Origin: Dysgonamonadaceae bacterium
Lineage (GTDB): Bacteria; Bacteroidota; Bacteroidia; Bacteroidales; Dysgonomonadaceae
Direction: 5' to 3'
Length of the DNA stretch: 60,611 nt
NCBI GenBank assembly: GCA_031272205.1
Contig: JAISUH010000039.1
Span: 1 to 60,611, forward strand
In this document: positions 15,956-24,895 of the stretch, piece after piece
How the letters are laid out: each line of letters begins with the position of its first letter
Numbering within the stretch: the stretch's first letter is position 1
Made by a program: the position numbers and the translations under genes
Notes under the pieces: generated by a model
Seen by the model: the letters and a program-made list of their open reading frames with translations, nothing else
Told to the model about the DNA's origin: nothing
Databases searched by the model: none

Positions 15956-17599
15956 ATGAAAAAATTGATTTTGTTGAGCTCGCTGTTCACGGCATTGTTT
16001 TCTATTGCGGCAGAAGCTCAAAACACCGACTTGGCAGTCGAATATTATTGGCTTGGAGATTTGCAGACTTCAAAAAAGCTCTTTGAACAATCGGCAAGTC
16101 AAAGCCCCGATATCTCTTACTATTATTTGGGAGAGATCGCGACAACCAACAAAAACGTGGATGAAGCGCGTTCTAATTACCAAAAAGGAGTGTCAGCCAA
16201 TCCCGAAGCCATATATTCGAAGATAGGGCTTTTGAAACTGGCTTTGAAAAGCGACACGAAAGAATCGACCAAAGGCTTGAACGACATTGCGAAAAAGAGT
16301 AAAAAAGATGCGAAAGTTTTAGTGGAAGTTGCAAGAGCTTTTTACGAAAACGGAATGGTCGCCGATGGAGACAGAGTGCTGGCCGAAGCCCGCAAGAACG
16401 ACAGCAAATCGGCATGGCCCTATATTTTGGCGGGCGACCGTTATTTAAAGATGGGTAAGGCAGGAGATGCTTCGGGACAATACGACCAAGCGATCCATTT
16501 CGATGCGAAGAACACGGTGGCCTACATTAAAAGTGCGCAGATATACGCCAATACCAATTCCACCGTGGCCATTAACCAGTTGAAGGAGGCGCTTGCCGCA
16601 GACCCCAGCAACCTTATCGCGAATAAATTCCTTGCGGAAATGTATTACAAATACGGTTTTTATCCGCAGGCGATAGAGTCCTACGAAAATTACTTTAAAA
16701 AAGGCAACAAATCGGTTGAGGATATCACCAATTACGGAGCATCGTTTTATTTTACCGATAAATACGACAACGCTATCGCCAGTTTGAAAGAAGGATTGGC
16801 ATTGGAGCCAAACGACCGCGTATTGAACAGGCTTTTGATGTATTCTTATGCTAAGCAGGGTAAATTTACCGAGGCACAGGCTGTCGGAGAAAAATTATTT
16901 CAATTATCCGCTATCAATGGAGGCGACGAATCGAAGTATCTGTTGGATGACTATTTGATCTATGCAAATGCCTTGAAAGAAAACGGACAGCAGACTAAGG
17001 CCGTTGACTTGTATCGTAAGGCTATTGAATTAGACAAGACTAACAAGAAATTGTACGAGGAACTTGCCTCAGCTTTGGCTAATGATAACAAATTGGCTGA
17101 GGCCGGCGACGAAATCCAAAGATACATCGACAATGCCGAAACAAAAGAGGCCGCTGATTATTTGCAAATGGGAATCTATTATTACAGAGCTTCCAGCACT
17201 GTTGCAAAAAGCGCTGATGAAACCGAAAAAGCAAAACTTCCCGCTTATGCGGCAAAGGCCATCGCGGCTTTCTCCAAAGCGATAGAGCTTACCCCCGATA
17301 GTTATCAGGGATATTATTGGAGGGCAAATACCAATACATTGCTGGATCAGGATTTGACGAAAGGCTTGGCCAATGCCGATTATCAGAAGATGATTCAGTT
17401 GCTTGAACCCAACAAAGATGCCAACAAAAACCGTCTGATGGAAGCCTACCGGTATTTTGCTATCTACTATCTCTATCAGTACGATGCGAACAAAAGCGCC
17501 GACGAAAAAGCGAAAGCATCCGATTATGCTTCGAAGGTGTTGTCGATAAGTCCGGACGACGAAACCACAAAGAAGATTGTCGAATACTTGAATCAATAG
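15956..17599 (+). CDS. Periplasmic tetratricopeptide repeat protein
   Basis: A 547-residue exported protein. ATG 15956 gives a clean signal peptide (MKKLILLSSLFTALFSIAAEAQ). The rest is a chain of about ten TPR-like helical repeats, for example AWPYILAGDRYLKMGKAGDA, LIANKFLAEMYYKYGFYPQA and ALKENGQQTKAVDLYRKAIE. It is the last gene of the exb/tonB-associated group and is likely a periplasmic scaffold working with the TonB apparatus. The nuo promoter overlaps its final codons. No enzymatic domain is seen. Confidence 0.85.
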   Translation: MKKLILLSSLFTALFSIAAEAQNTDLAVEYYWLGDLQTSKKLFEQSASQSPDISYYYLGEIATTNKNVDEARSNYQKGVSANPEAIYSKIGLLKLALKSDTKESTKGLNDIAKKSKKDAKVLVEVARAFYENGMVADGDRVLAEARKNDSKSAWPYILAGDRYLKMGKAGDASGQYDQAIHFDAKNTVAYIKSAQIYANTNSTVAINQLKEALAADPSNLIANKFLAEMYYKYGFYPQAIESYENYFKKGNKSVEDITNYGASFYFTDKYDNAIASLKEGLALEPNDRVLNRLLMYSYAKQGKFTEAQAVGEKLFQLSAINGGDESKYLLDDYLIYANALKENGQQTKAVDLYRKAIELDKTNKKLYEELASALANDNKLAEAGDEIQRYIDNAETKEAADYLQMGIYYYRASSTVAKSADETEKAKLPAYAAKAIAAFSKAIELTPDSYQGYYWRANTNTLLDQDLTKGLANADYQKMIQLLEPNKDANKNRLMEAYRYFAIYYLYQYDANKSADEKAKASDYASKVLSISPDDETTKKIVEYLNQ

Positions 17600-17618
17600 A
17601 TTAATTTTAGTATATTTG
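17587..17618 (+). promoter_or_regulatory. Promoter of the nuo operon
   Basis: CTTG at 17587-17590 serves as a -33 box, then 20 bp, then a perfect TATATTTG -7 element at 17611-17618. It overlaps the end of the upstream TPR gene. Transcription would start about 45 bp before nuoA. Confidence 0.6.
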
Positions 17619-17650
17619 CAAGCACTTTCTTTTTTTAAAGAAAGTGTTTG
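17619..17650 (+). promoter_or_regulatory. Stable hairpin in the nuoA leader
   Basis: Positions 17619-17632 pair with 17637-17650 (14 bp, one G-T pair) around a TTTT loop. It begins right after the -7 element, so it would lie at the very 5' end of the nuo transcript, or act as the terminator of the upstream TPR gene. Both roles are inferences. Confidence 0.5.
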
Positions 17651-17672
17651 TATTTTGGATATAAGGTGTACG

Positions 17673-18026
17673 ATGAATAATTTTATACTGTTTATAGCTG
17701 TAATTATTACCGGTATCGCATTGCCGGTCTTGGCTTTATGGACGGCGAGATTGCTTGGCCCCCGTTCTTATAACCCTCAAAAAAGCGAAGCCTACGAATG
17801 TGGTATCCCCACCCGTGGAGATACATGGATGCAGTTTAAAGTCGGGTATTACCTCTTCGCGATTTTATTTCTGATGTTCGACGTAGAAACCGTGTTTCTT
17901 TTTCCGTGGGCAATTGTGGCCAAAGATTTAGGCGTTGTAGGATTAATCAGTTTCGCATTTTTCATGCTCGTATTGGTTCTGGGACTTGCATACGCATGGA
18001 AGAAAGGAGTGTTGGAATGGAAGTAG
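17673..18026 (+). CDS. nuoA: NADH-quinone oxidoreductase subunit A
   Basis: A 117-residue, three-helix subunit of the membrane arm of complex I. The matrix-loop signature is present: RSYNPQKSEAYECGIPTRGD and FLMFDVETVFLFPWA. I chose ATG 17673, because 19 upstream in-frame residues overlap the promoter and leader hairpin. It is the first gene of an eleven-subunit-type operon without nuoEFG. The stop overlaps the start of nuoB. Confidence 0.95.
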   Translation: MNNFILFIAVIITGIALPVLALWTARLLGPRSYNPQKSEAYECGIPTRGDTWMQFKVGYYLFAILFLMFDVETVFLFPWAIVAKDLGVVGLISFAFFMLVLVLGLAYAWKKGVLEWK

Positions 18027-18658
18027 GCAAAACGAAGAAAAAAGAGCTCGTAAAAATAAAATCGATCCCGTACAAAGACTTCAAAAACAACGACTATCTT
18101 GAAGAAATGGTTCGAGAACTCCATGAAAACGGGGTTAACGTTGTTGTCGGGGCTTTGGACGAGGCCATCAACTGGGGGCGTGGCAACTCGCTTTGGCCCC
18201 TGACCTTCGCAACAAGCTGTTGCGGCATCGAATTTATGTCGGTGGGCGCCGCTCGGTACGATATGGCCCGCTTTGGGCTTGAAGTAGCCCGCGCCAGTCC
18301 GCGTCAAGCCGATTTCATCATGGTGGCGGGAACAATTACCGACAAAATGGCTCCCGTACTCAAACGGCTTTACGATCAGATGGCCGACCCAAAATACGTG
18401 ATTGCCGTGGGCGGATGCACCATATCCGGCGGCCCTTTCAAACATTCGTATCATGTGGTAAAAGGCATCGACCAGATTCTTCCGGTTGATGTTTTTATAC
18501 CGGGCTGTCCTCCCCGGCCCGAAGCCATGCTCTACGGCATGATGCAGTTGCAGCGGAAAGTGAAGTTGCAACGATTCTTTGGCGACGTCAATAAAAAGGA
18601 AGTCAGCGAGAAAGAATATGAAGAGAGAATGAAAAGAGATATGACGGCTAACAGTTAA
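18017..18658 (+). CDS. nuoB: NADH-quinone oxidoreductase subunit B
   Basis: A 213-residue subunit that carries cluster N2, the last iron-sulfur centre before quinone. The four ligands are visible: tandem Cys68-Cys69 in ATSCCGIEF, Cys134 in VGGCTISGGP and Cys164 in IPGCPPRPE. I chose ATG 18017, which overlaps nuoA by 10 bp; a longer in-frame extension would be antisense-like sequence inside nuoA. Its C-terminus is somewhat extended and charged. Confidence 0.96.
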   Translation: MEVGKTKKKELVKIKSIPYKDFKNNDYLEEMVRELHENGVNVVVGALDEAINWGRGNSLWPLTFATSCCGIEFMSVGAARYDMARFGLEVARASPRQADFIMVAGTITDKMAPVLKRLYDQMADPKYVIAVGGCTISGGPFKHSYHVVKGIDQILPVDVFIPGCPPRPEAMLYGMMQLQRKVKLQRFFGDVNKKEVSEKEYEERMKRDMTANS

Positions 18659-18667
18659 TCAAAAAAA

Positions 18668-20293
18668 ATGAGCGTTCAAAATAAAATTAGTCAGCAATTT
18701 CCAACGGCGCAGATTGAAGAAAAATCGGACAGACTGATTGTTTCCATCAATGCCGAGTTGTTGCGAGAAATGGCTGTAATGTTATATAATGATAAAGAAC
18801 TTCGTTTCGATTTCATGCGCAGCCTCACCGGAATGGACTGGGGCGAAGCGGGTTTTGGGGTCGTATATCATCTCGAATCTACGGAGGACATCAAGCGACA
18901 GTTGGAATTGAAGGTTGTTATCCCCGACAGGGAAAATCCCTTTATCGATACCGTTTCCGACCTATGGAAAACGGCCTTGCTCAACGAACGGGAGGTTTAC
19001 GATTATTTTGGGGTTATTTTTATCGGGCATCCCGATATGCGCCGCCTCTATTTGCGAAGCGAATGGAAGGGGTTCCCCCTGCGCAAAGACTATGTTCGCG
19101 CCGAAGGATTGGATATGACGAACGAAGAACCCGACGACAGCACGGTAACATGGTACCGCGACAAAAACGGTGTTCCCCGGTCTCGCCGTTACAATCTTTT
19201 CGAAAGCGGGGAATACGTTGTGAACATCGGTCCGCAACATCCGGCCACGCACGGCGTGTTACGCTTCAGGGTATCGCTCGAAGGCGAGTTCCTGAAAAAA
19301 TTGGATGTGCATTGCGGATACATCCACCGCGGGGTGGAAAAGCTCTGCGAAAGCATGACTTACCAGCAAACCATCAGTTTGACCGACCGCTTGGATTACC
19401 TTTCGTCCCTCCAGAACCGCCATGCACTGTGTATGTGCGTGGAAAAAGCAATGGGGCTTGAATTATCGGACAGGATTCAATACATCCGCACGATAATGGA
19501 CGAACTGCAGCGAATCAATTCGCACTTGCTTTTCTTTGCCACCTTTTGCATGGACTTGGGCGCACTCACCAGTTTCTTTTACGGTTTTCGCGACAGGGAA
19601 AAAATATTGGATATATTGGAAGAGACGACCGGAGGTCGGCTTACGATGCACTATAACGTGATTGGCGGCGTAGAAGAAGACATACACCCCAATTTCGTGA
19701 AGCGCGTAAAGGAATTGCTGGCGTACCTTCCCTACGCCTTGGAAGAATACCGGAAAGTGTTTACAGAAAACATCATCGCAAAAAACAGGCTTATTGGAGT
19801 CGGTCATTTGAGCAGGGAAGACGCCATTTCGTTTGGCGCTACCGGGCCTACGGGACGCGGGTCGAATTGGGCTTGCGATGTGAGAAAGCGTATTCCTTAC
19901 GGGGTGTATGATAAAGTCGATTTCAAAGAAATCGTCCGCAGCGAGTGCGATTCGTATGCCCGTTATTTAATTCGTATGGACGAGATAAAAGAAAGCATGC
20001 GAATCATCGAGACGCTCATCGACAATATTCCCGAAGGGAATTACAGAGAGAAGACAAAGGCCGTCATCCGCGTGCCGGAAGGCAGTTATTATACTGCCGT
20101 TGAGGCCAGTCGGGGCGAGTTTGGCGTTTATCTTGAGAGCAGAGGCGATAAATCACCCTACCGGTTGAAATTCAGGAGCACGGGACTTCCGTTGATTGCA
20201 GGCATAGACACCATCAGTCGGGGCGAAAAGATCGCCGATTTGATAGCGATCGGCGCCTCGCTCGATTATGTAGTTCCCGATATTGACCGGTAA
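18668..20293 (+). CDS. nuoCD: NADH-quinone oxidoreductase fused subunits C and D
   Basis: A 541-residue fusion. Residues 1-150 are NuoC-like (FMRSLTGMDWGEAGFGVVYH; FPLRKDYVRAEGL). Residues about 175-541 are the NuoD 49-kDa domain, starting with NIGPQHPATHGVLRF and including the quinone-site region YIHRGVEKLCESMTYQQ and FGATGPTGRGSNW. The chain ends DYVVPDIDR as normal NuoD does. The fusion is usual in Bacteroidetes. It starts 9 bp after nuoB. Confidence 0.95.
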   Translation: MSVQNKISQQFPTAQIEEKSDRLIVSINAELLREMAVMLYNDKELRFDFMRSLTGMDWGEAGFGVVYHLESTEDIKRQLELKVVIPDRENPFIDTVSDLWKTALLNEREVYDYFGVIFIGHPDMRRLYLRSEWKGFPLRKDYVRAEGLDMTNEEPDDSTVTWYRDKNGVPRSRRYNLFESGEYVVNIGPQHPATHGVLRFRVSLEGEFLKKLDVHCGYIHRGVEKLCESMTYQQTISLTDRLDYLSSLQNRHALCMCVEKAMGLELSDRIQYIRTIMDELQRINSHLLFFATFCMDLGALTSFFYGFRDREKILDILEETTGGRLTMHYNVIGGVEEDIHPNFVKRVKELLAYLPYALEEYRKVFTENIIAKNRLIGVGHLSREDAISFGATGPTGRGSNWACDVRKRIPYGVYDKVDFKEIVRSECDSYARYLIRMDEIKESMRIIETLIDNIPEGNYREKTKAVIRVPEGSYYTAVEASRGEFGVYLESRGDKSPYRLKFRSTGLPLIAGIDTISRGEKIADLIAIGASLDYVVPDIDR

Positions 20294-20350
20294 TGGCGTC
20301 TCAAAATCCGTAAAGACAGAATTTGATTTTAAAATACGAATAAAAATTAT

Positions 20351-21427
20351 ATGTTTGATTTCAGTATTGTTACAAGCAGTATTCATGCATGGCTCTCTGA
20401 GTATTTGTCGCAAGGCTTGGCGATTTTCGTAGAATGTGTGGCGGTGGGGATCGGTATCCTTGCCTTGTACGCCATTATCGCCATCATCATGATTTACATG
20501 GAGCGTAAGGTCTGCGCCGCTTTTCAATGCCGCATCGGGCCGGTGCGCGTCGGGCCTTTCGGCTTATTCCAGTTGATTGCCGATGTGATAAAGATGCTCA
20601 TCAAAGAGATTATCATCATCAGTCATTCCGATAAGTTTCTCTATAATTTGGCTCCATACGTTGTGATTGTCGGTTCGGTTTTGGCATTCGCCTGCTTGCC
20701 GATAAGCCAAGGGCTTGAAATTTTGGATTTTAACATCGGAGTGTTTTTCTTCCTTGCCGTATCTTCCATAGGAGTTATCGGGATTTTATTGGCCGGATGG
20801 AGCAGCAACAATAAGTTTTCGCTAATCGGCGCTATGCGAAGCGGATCACAGATGATCAGTTATGAGTTGTCTATCGGGCTTTCGGTATTGACTGTCGTAG
20901 CTCTCGCCGGGACAATGCAGTTTAGTGAAATCGTAGCCATGCAGTCTTCGGGCTGGCTACTCTTTAAAGGGCATATTCCCGCCGTCATAGCCTTTGTGGT
21001 CTATCTTATTGCGGCAAACGCCGAATGTAACCGCGGGCCTTTCGACCTTCCCGAAGCCGAATCGGAACTGACTGCCGGATTTCACACCGAATATTCGGGG
21101 ATGCACTTCGGTTTGTTTTATGTAGCGGAATTTGTGAACCTCTTTATCGTTTCGGCTTTCGCCGCCACGGTATTCTTAGGCGGGTGGATGCCGTTTCATG
21201 TATCCGGTTTGGACGGATTCAACCGCATCATGGATTACATTCCGGGAGCGCTGTGGTTTTTTGGAAAATCGTTTTTCCTCGTTTGGGTTTTGATGTGGAT
21301 CAAATGGACTTTCCCTCGCTTGCGCGTGGATCAGATCCTTCAGTTGGAATGGAAATATTTGGTGCCGATAGGCTTGGTGAACCTTAGCATTATGGCGCTT
21401 TGCGCGGTTTTTGGCTGGCATTTCTAA
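20351..21427 (+). CDS. nuoH: NADH-quinone oxidoreductase subunit H
   Basis: A 358-residue polytopic subunit at the quinone-binding junction of complex I. Family marks include YMERKVCAAFQCRIGPVRVG, FGLFQLIADVIKMLIKE, ECNRGPFDLPEAESELTAGF and the following HTEYSGMHFGLFYVAEF. The length fits the family. It lies 57 bp downstream of nuoCD in the operon. Confidence 0.96.
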   Translation: MFDFSIVTSSIHAWLSEYLSQGLAIFVECVAVGIGILALYAIIAIIMIYMERKVCAAFQCRIGPVRVGPFGLFQLIADVIKMLIKEIIIISHSDKFLYNLAPYVVIVGSVLAFACLPISQGLEILDFNIGVFFFLAVSSIGVIGILLAGWSSNNKFSLIGAMRSGSQMISYELSIGLSVLTVVALAGTMQFSEIVAMQSSGWLLFKGHIPAVIAFVVYLIAANAECNRGPFDLPEAESELTAGFHTEYSGMHFGLFYVAEFVNLFIVSAFAATVFLGGWMPFHVSGLDGFNRIMDYIPGALWFFGKSFFLVWVLMWIKWTFPRLRVDQILQLEWKYLVPIGLVNLSIMALCAVFGWHF

Positions 21428-21480
21428 AAACAGGATATTTCCCGCGGAAAACTTAGGAGAAATGGTATAATAATAATGTG

Positions 21481-22017
21481 ATGGAAAATAAAAAAACATA
21501 TTTGGGTAAAATTGCATCCGCCATCGAATCGTTGGCGACGGGCATGGGAATCACCGGAAAGGAATTTTTCACGCCGAAGGTAACGGAATGTTATCCCGAA
21601 AACAGAGATACCCTGTATATTTTCGACCGTTTTAAAGGCGTACTTGAAATGCCTCACGATGAGAACGGCAACAGCAAATGTATTGCTTGCGGTATGTGCC
21701 AGACGGTTTGTCCGAACGACGCCATTGTGGTCGATTCGGAGATGGTGGAGGATGAGGCCAGCGGCAAGAAAAAGAAACAACTCGTGAAGTACGAGTACGA
21801 TTTAGGGTCGTGTATGTACTGCAATTTGTGTGTGGAAATCTGTCCGACCGATGCAATCCGCTTCAACACCGGATTCGAGAATGCGGTATTCGACAGAAGC
21901 CTCCTGAACATGACGCTGCATGTTGCAAAAGCAGGGACGGCCAAAAAAGAGGAAACGTCTGTTCTTGCCGACAAGCCGGAAGCGCTTGAAAAGAAAGAAA
22001 AACCCGATCAAAAATAA
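21481..22017 (+). CDS. nuoI: NADH-quinone oxidoreductase subunit I
   Basis: A 178-residue ferredoxin-like subunit with two 4Fe-4S sites: Cys67, 70, 73, 77 (CIACGMCQTVCP) and Cys111, 114, 117, 121 (CMYCNLCVEICP). These are N6a and N6b, passing electrons to N2 in NuoB. The start at ATG 21481 is preferred to the adjacent GTG. The C-terminus has a charged Lys/Glu-rich tail of about 25 residues. Confidence 0.95.
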   Translation: MENKKTYLGKIASAIESLATGMGITGKEFFTPKVTECYPENRDTLYIFDRFKGVLEMPHDENGNSKCIACGMCQTVCPNDAIVVDSEMVEDEASGKKKKQLVKYEYDLGSCMYCNLCVEICPTDAIRFNTGFENAVFDRSLLNMTLHVAKAGTAKKEETSVLADKPEALEKKEKPDQK

Positions 22018-22031
22018 ATAATATATTGGAT

Positions 22032-22547
22032 ATGAATATTTCGTTAGATACAGTAATATTTGTCGTTTTAGCATTAGTCATCATTGTTTTCTCAGTCTTG
22101 ACGGTTACAACGACCCGGATATTGCGTGCGGCCACCTACTTGCTTTTTGTGCTTTTTGCGGCGGCCGGAATCTATTTTCAACTCAACTATTCGTTTCTTG
22201 GAGCTGTTCAACTGATGGTATATGTAGGAGGGATAATCGTGCTGTATGTATTTTCTATTTTGCTGACGTCGAGCAGGAATATGGACGATCGCACCGTAAA
22301 GGTGCCTCAATCGCGTTTTTGGACAGGCTTGATTAGCGCTGCGGTCGGATTTGTGATTTGCGCGTTTTTAATCCTGAAAAATACGTTCAAGGAACAGGTT
22401 TTCGAATACGGCGAAGTGAAAATGGATGTCATAGGGAAAAATATATTGGGGATGGACAAATTTCAGTACCTCCTCCCTTTTGAGTTGATGGGGCTTCTGC
22501 TCTTGGCTTGCGTGATTGGAGCGATAGTAATCGCCCGCAAGAGGTAA
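22032..22547 (+). CDS. nuoJ: NADH-quinone oxidoreductase subunit J
   Basis: A 171-residue, five-helix membrane subunit. TM3, which carries the pi-bulge in NuoJ, is seen in LGAVQLMVYVGGIIVLYVFS. The family length is normal. It lies 14 bp after nuoI and 58 bp before nuoK. ATG 22032 is chosen over an in-frame TTG at 22026. Confidence 0.93.
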   Translation: MNISLDTVIFVVLALVIIVFSVLTVTTTRILRAATYLLFVLFAAAGIYFQLNYSFLGAVQLMVYVGGIIVLYVFSILLTSSRNMDDRTVKVPQSRFWTGLISAAVGFVICAFLILKNTFKEQVFEYGEVKMDVIGKNILGMDKFQYLLPFELMGLLLLACVIGAIVIARKR

Positions 22548-22605
22548 GCAGAAAAACTGATTTTGGAAAAAGACAGAAATAAAACACTTAAAGAAATAAA
22601 AGAAT

Positions 22606-22914
22606 ATGGTGCCAATGCAATACTATCTACTTGTCTCGACGTTTATGATGTTCGTGGGAGTATTTGGTTTTTTTACACGTCGGAATTTGCTGACGATTTT
22701 GATCTCGGTGGAATTGGTTTTGAACGCCGTTGACATCAATTTTGCGGTGTTTAACCGCTATCTGTATCCCGAACATTTGGAAGGGATGTTTTTCTCCGTT
22801 TTTTCTATTGGCCTATCGGCCGTTGAGGCGGCTGTTGCCATTGCGATAATCATTGTGGTTTACCGGAATTTGGAGAATATTAGGGTTACCGGTCTCAACA
22901 AACTAAAAGACTAA
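22606..22914 (+). CDS. nuoK: NADH-quinone oxidoreductase subunit K
   Basis: A 102-residue, three-helix subunit with the expected membrane glutamates: LISVELVLNAVDINFAVF and SVFSIGLSAVEAAVAIAII. These carboxylates lie on the proton path of the membrane arm. It sits between nuoJ and nuoL. Confidence 0.95.
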   Translation: MVPMQYYLLVSTFMMFVGVFGFFTRRNLLTILISVELVLNAVDINFAVFNRYLYPEHLEGMFFSVFSIGLSAVEAAVAIAIIIVVYRNLENIRVTGLNKLKD

Positions 22915-22929
22915 GCATTAAACTAAGAT

Positions 22930-24873
22930 ATGGAACAATACTCAATAACACTTTTAGTTCTTCTTTTGCCTCTTGCCGCATTTCTCTTTTTGGGACTTTT
23001 CGGCAACCGGTTTAAGCCGTTGACGGCAGGCCTCATCGCGACGATAGAGATGGCGGCGACAACCGTTATCGCCTATTTTACCGCGTTCAAATATTTCACG
23101 AGCGACCGGTTAGCCGACGGAACGTTTGCCACCTGTATTCCCTTCGACCACGTTTGGTTGCCTTTCGGGAAAACGCTGACCTTCAATATGGGGATTTTAC
23201 TTGATCCCATTTCGGTAATGATGCTTATCGTGATTACCACTGTATCGCTGATGGTGCATGTCTATTCTCTCGGATACATGAAAGGGGAGAAGGGATTCCA
23301 GCGTTACTTCGCGTTTTTGTCGCTGTTTACCATGTCCATGCTTGGCTTGGTGGTGGCGACAAATATTTTTCAGATGTATCTGTTTTGGGAGTTGGTAGGC
23401 GTTTCGAGTTACTTGCTCATCGGTTTTTACTATACGAAGCCGTCGGCAATCGCGGCGTCCAAAAAAGCCTTTATCGTTACGCGCTTTGCCGACCTCGGTT
23501 TTCTCATCGGGATTTTGATTTACGGGTATTACGTGGGTTCGTATTCGTTTGAATATTCGGTTCATATAAAAGCTATTGCTGCTGCGGGAACGGTAATTCC
23601 TTTGGCCTTGGGACTGATGATTATCGGCGGCGCCGGAAAAAGCGCGATGTTCCCCTTCCACCTTTGGTTGCCCGACGCAATGGAAGGCCCAACGCCGGTG
23701 AGTGCATTGATTCACGCTGCAACCATGGTGGTTGCCGGTGTTTATCTTATTGCGCGTTTGTTTCCGCTGTTCATCGGTTATGCGCCCGATGTGCTGCATA
23801 TAGCGGGTTACGTTGGCGCGTTTACCGCGCTTTTTGCCGCGGTTATAGCCTGCGTGCAGACCGATATAAAACGGGTGCTGGCCTTTTCCACCATATCGCA
23901 AATAGGATTCATGATTGTGGCTTTGGGTGTGAGTACCTCAACCGATCCGCATCACGGCGGATTGGGTTACATGGCTTCGATGTTCCACCTTTTCACGCAC
24001 GCCATGTTTAAAGCCTTGCTATTTCTCGGTGCGGGAGCGGTGATTCATGCCGTTCATTCAAACGAGATGAAGGATATGGGCGGGCTGCGAAAATACATGC
24101 GGGTAACGCACTTCACGTTTTTGATAGCATGCTTGGCCATTGCGGGTATTCCGCCGTTTAGCGGATTCTTCTCGAAAGATGAAATTTTGGTGGCTACCTT
24201 TATGTTTAGCCCTGTGATGGGTTATCTGATGACCTTTATTGCCGGACTTACGGCATTTTATATGTTCCGTTTGTATTACAATATTTTTTGGGCGAAGCCC
24301 TGCGAATTGAAAGCCGGACATGACGGACATGTCCACACGCCGCACGAAGCTCCGGCTGTGATGACTGTTCCGTTGGTGATTCTGGCCGCTCTTACTTGTG
24401 TTGTAGGATATATTGTTCCTTTCGGTAAATTTATCAGCAGCGACGGTTCGGCATACCACATCCACATCGATTTAAAAGTAGCGGTAACGAGTATTGTCGT
24501 TGCCGTTATCGGAATCGGCATAGCAAGGGTGATGTATAGAGGTGCGAGCCGCAAGATTGCCGATGGTTTGGAACGCAATTTCGGCCTGCTGTATCGTGCA
24601 GCGGTCAAACGTTTCTATATTGATGAGATTTATCAGTTCATCACTCATAAAATTATTTTCGCGCTCATTTCGAAGCCTGTTGCGTGGTTCGACCGCCACG
24701 TAGTGGATGCGTTCTTCGACGGGTTAGCATGGATTGCGCATGTAGCCGCAGCGAAAATCAAGGGTTTGCAGAGCGGAAATGTTCAGAGCTATGCCGTTGT
24801 GTTCTTATGGGGTATCATAGCCATAATGGCGGCCTTGCTTTTCATTACTTTCGGAGTTTTTTGGTTATTGTGA
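22930..24873 (+). CDS. nuoL: NADH-quinone oxidoreductase subunit L
   Basis: A 647-residue antiporter-like proton-pumping subunit. The core is clear: FQMYLFWELVGVSSYLLIGF, LPDAMEGPTPVSALIHAATM, and KDEILVATF after GIPPFSGFFS. The C-terminal part includes the long lateral helix and a final membrane anchor (VVFLWGIIAIMAALLFITF). A His-rich loop (HDGHVHTPHEAP, about residue 465) interrupts TM regions. Start ATG 22930 is 15 bp after nuoK. Confidence 0.96.
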   Translation: MEQYSITLLVLLLPLAAFLFLGLFGNRFKPLTAGLIATIEMAATTVIAYFTAFKYFTSDRLADGTFATCIPFDHVWLPFGKTLTFNMGILLDPISVMMLIVITTVSLMVHVYSLGYMKGEKGFQRYFAFLSLFTMSMLGLVVATNIFQMYLFWELVGVSSYLLIGFYYTKPSAIAASKKAFIVTRFADLGFLIGILIYGYYVGSYSFEYSVHIKAIAAAGTVIPLALGLMIIGGAGKSAMFPFHLWLPDAMEGPTPVSALIHAATMVVAGVYLIARLFPLFIGYAPDVLHIAGYVGAFTALFAAVIACVQTDIKRVLAFSTISQIGFMIVALGVSTSTDPHHGGLGYMASMFHLFTHAMFKALLFLGAGAVIHAVHSNEMKDMGGLRKYMRVTHFTFLIACLAIAGIPPFSGFFSKDEILVATFMFSPVMGYLMTFIAGLTAFYMFRLYYNIFWAKPCELKAGHDGHVHTPHEAPAVMTVPLVILAALTCVVGYIVPFGKFISSDGSAYHIHIDLKVAVTSIVVAVIGIGIARVMYRGASRKIADGLERNFGLLYRAAVKRFYIDEIYQFITHKIIFALISKPVAWFDRHVVDAFFDGLAWIAHVAAAKIKGLQSGNVQSYAVVFLWGIIAIMAALLFITFGVFWLL

Positions 24874-24895
24874 TATAAAGATTAGAAAAAAAGAT

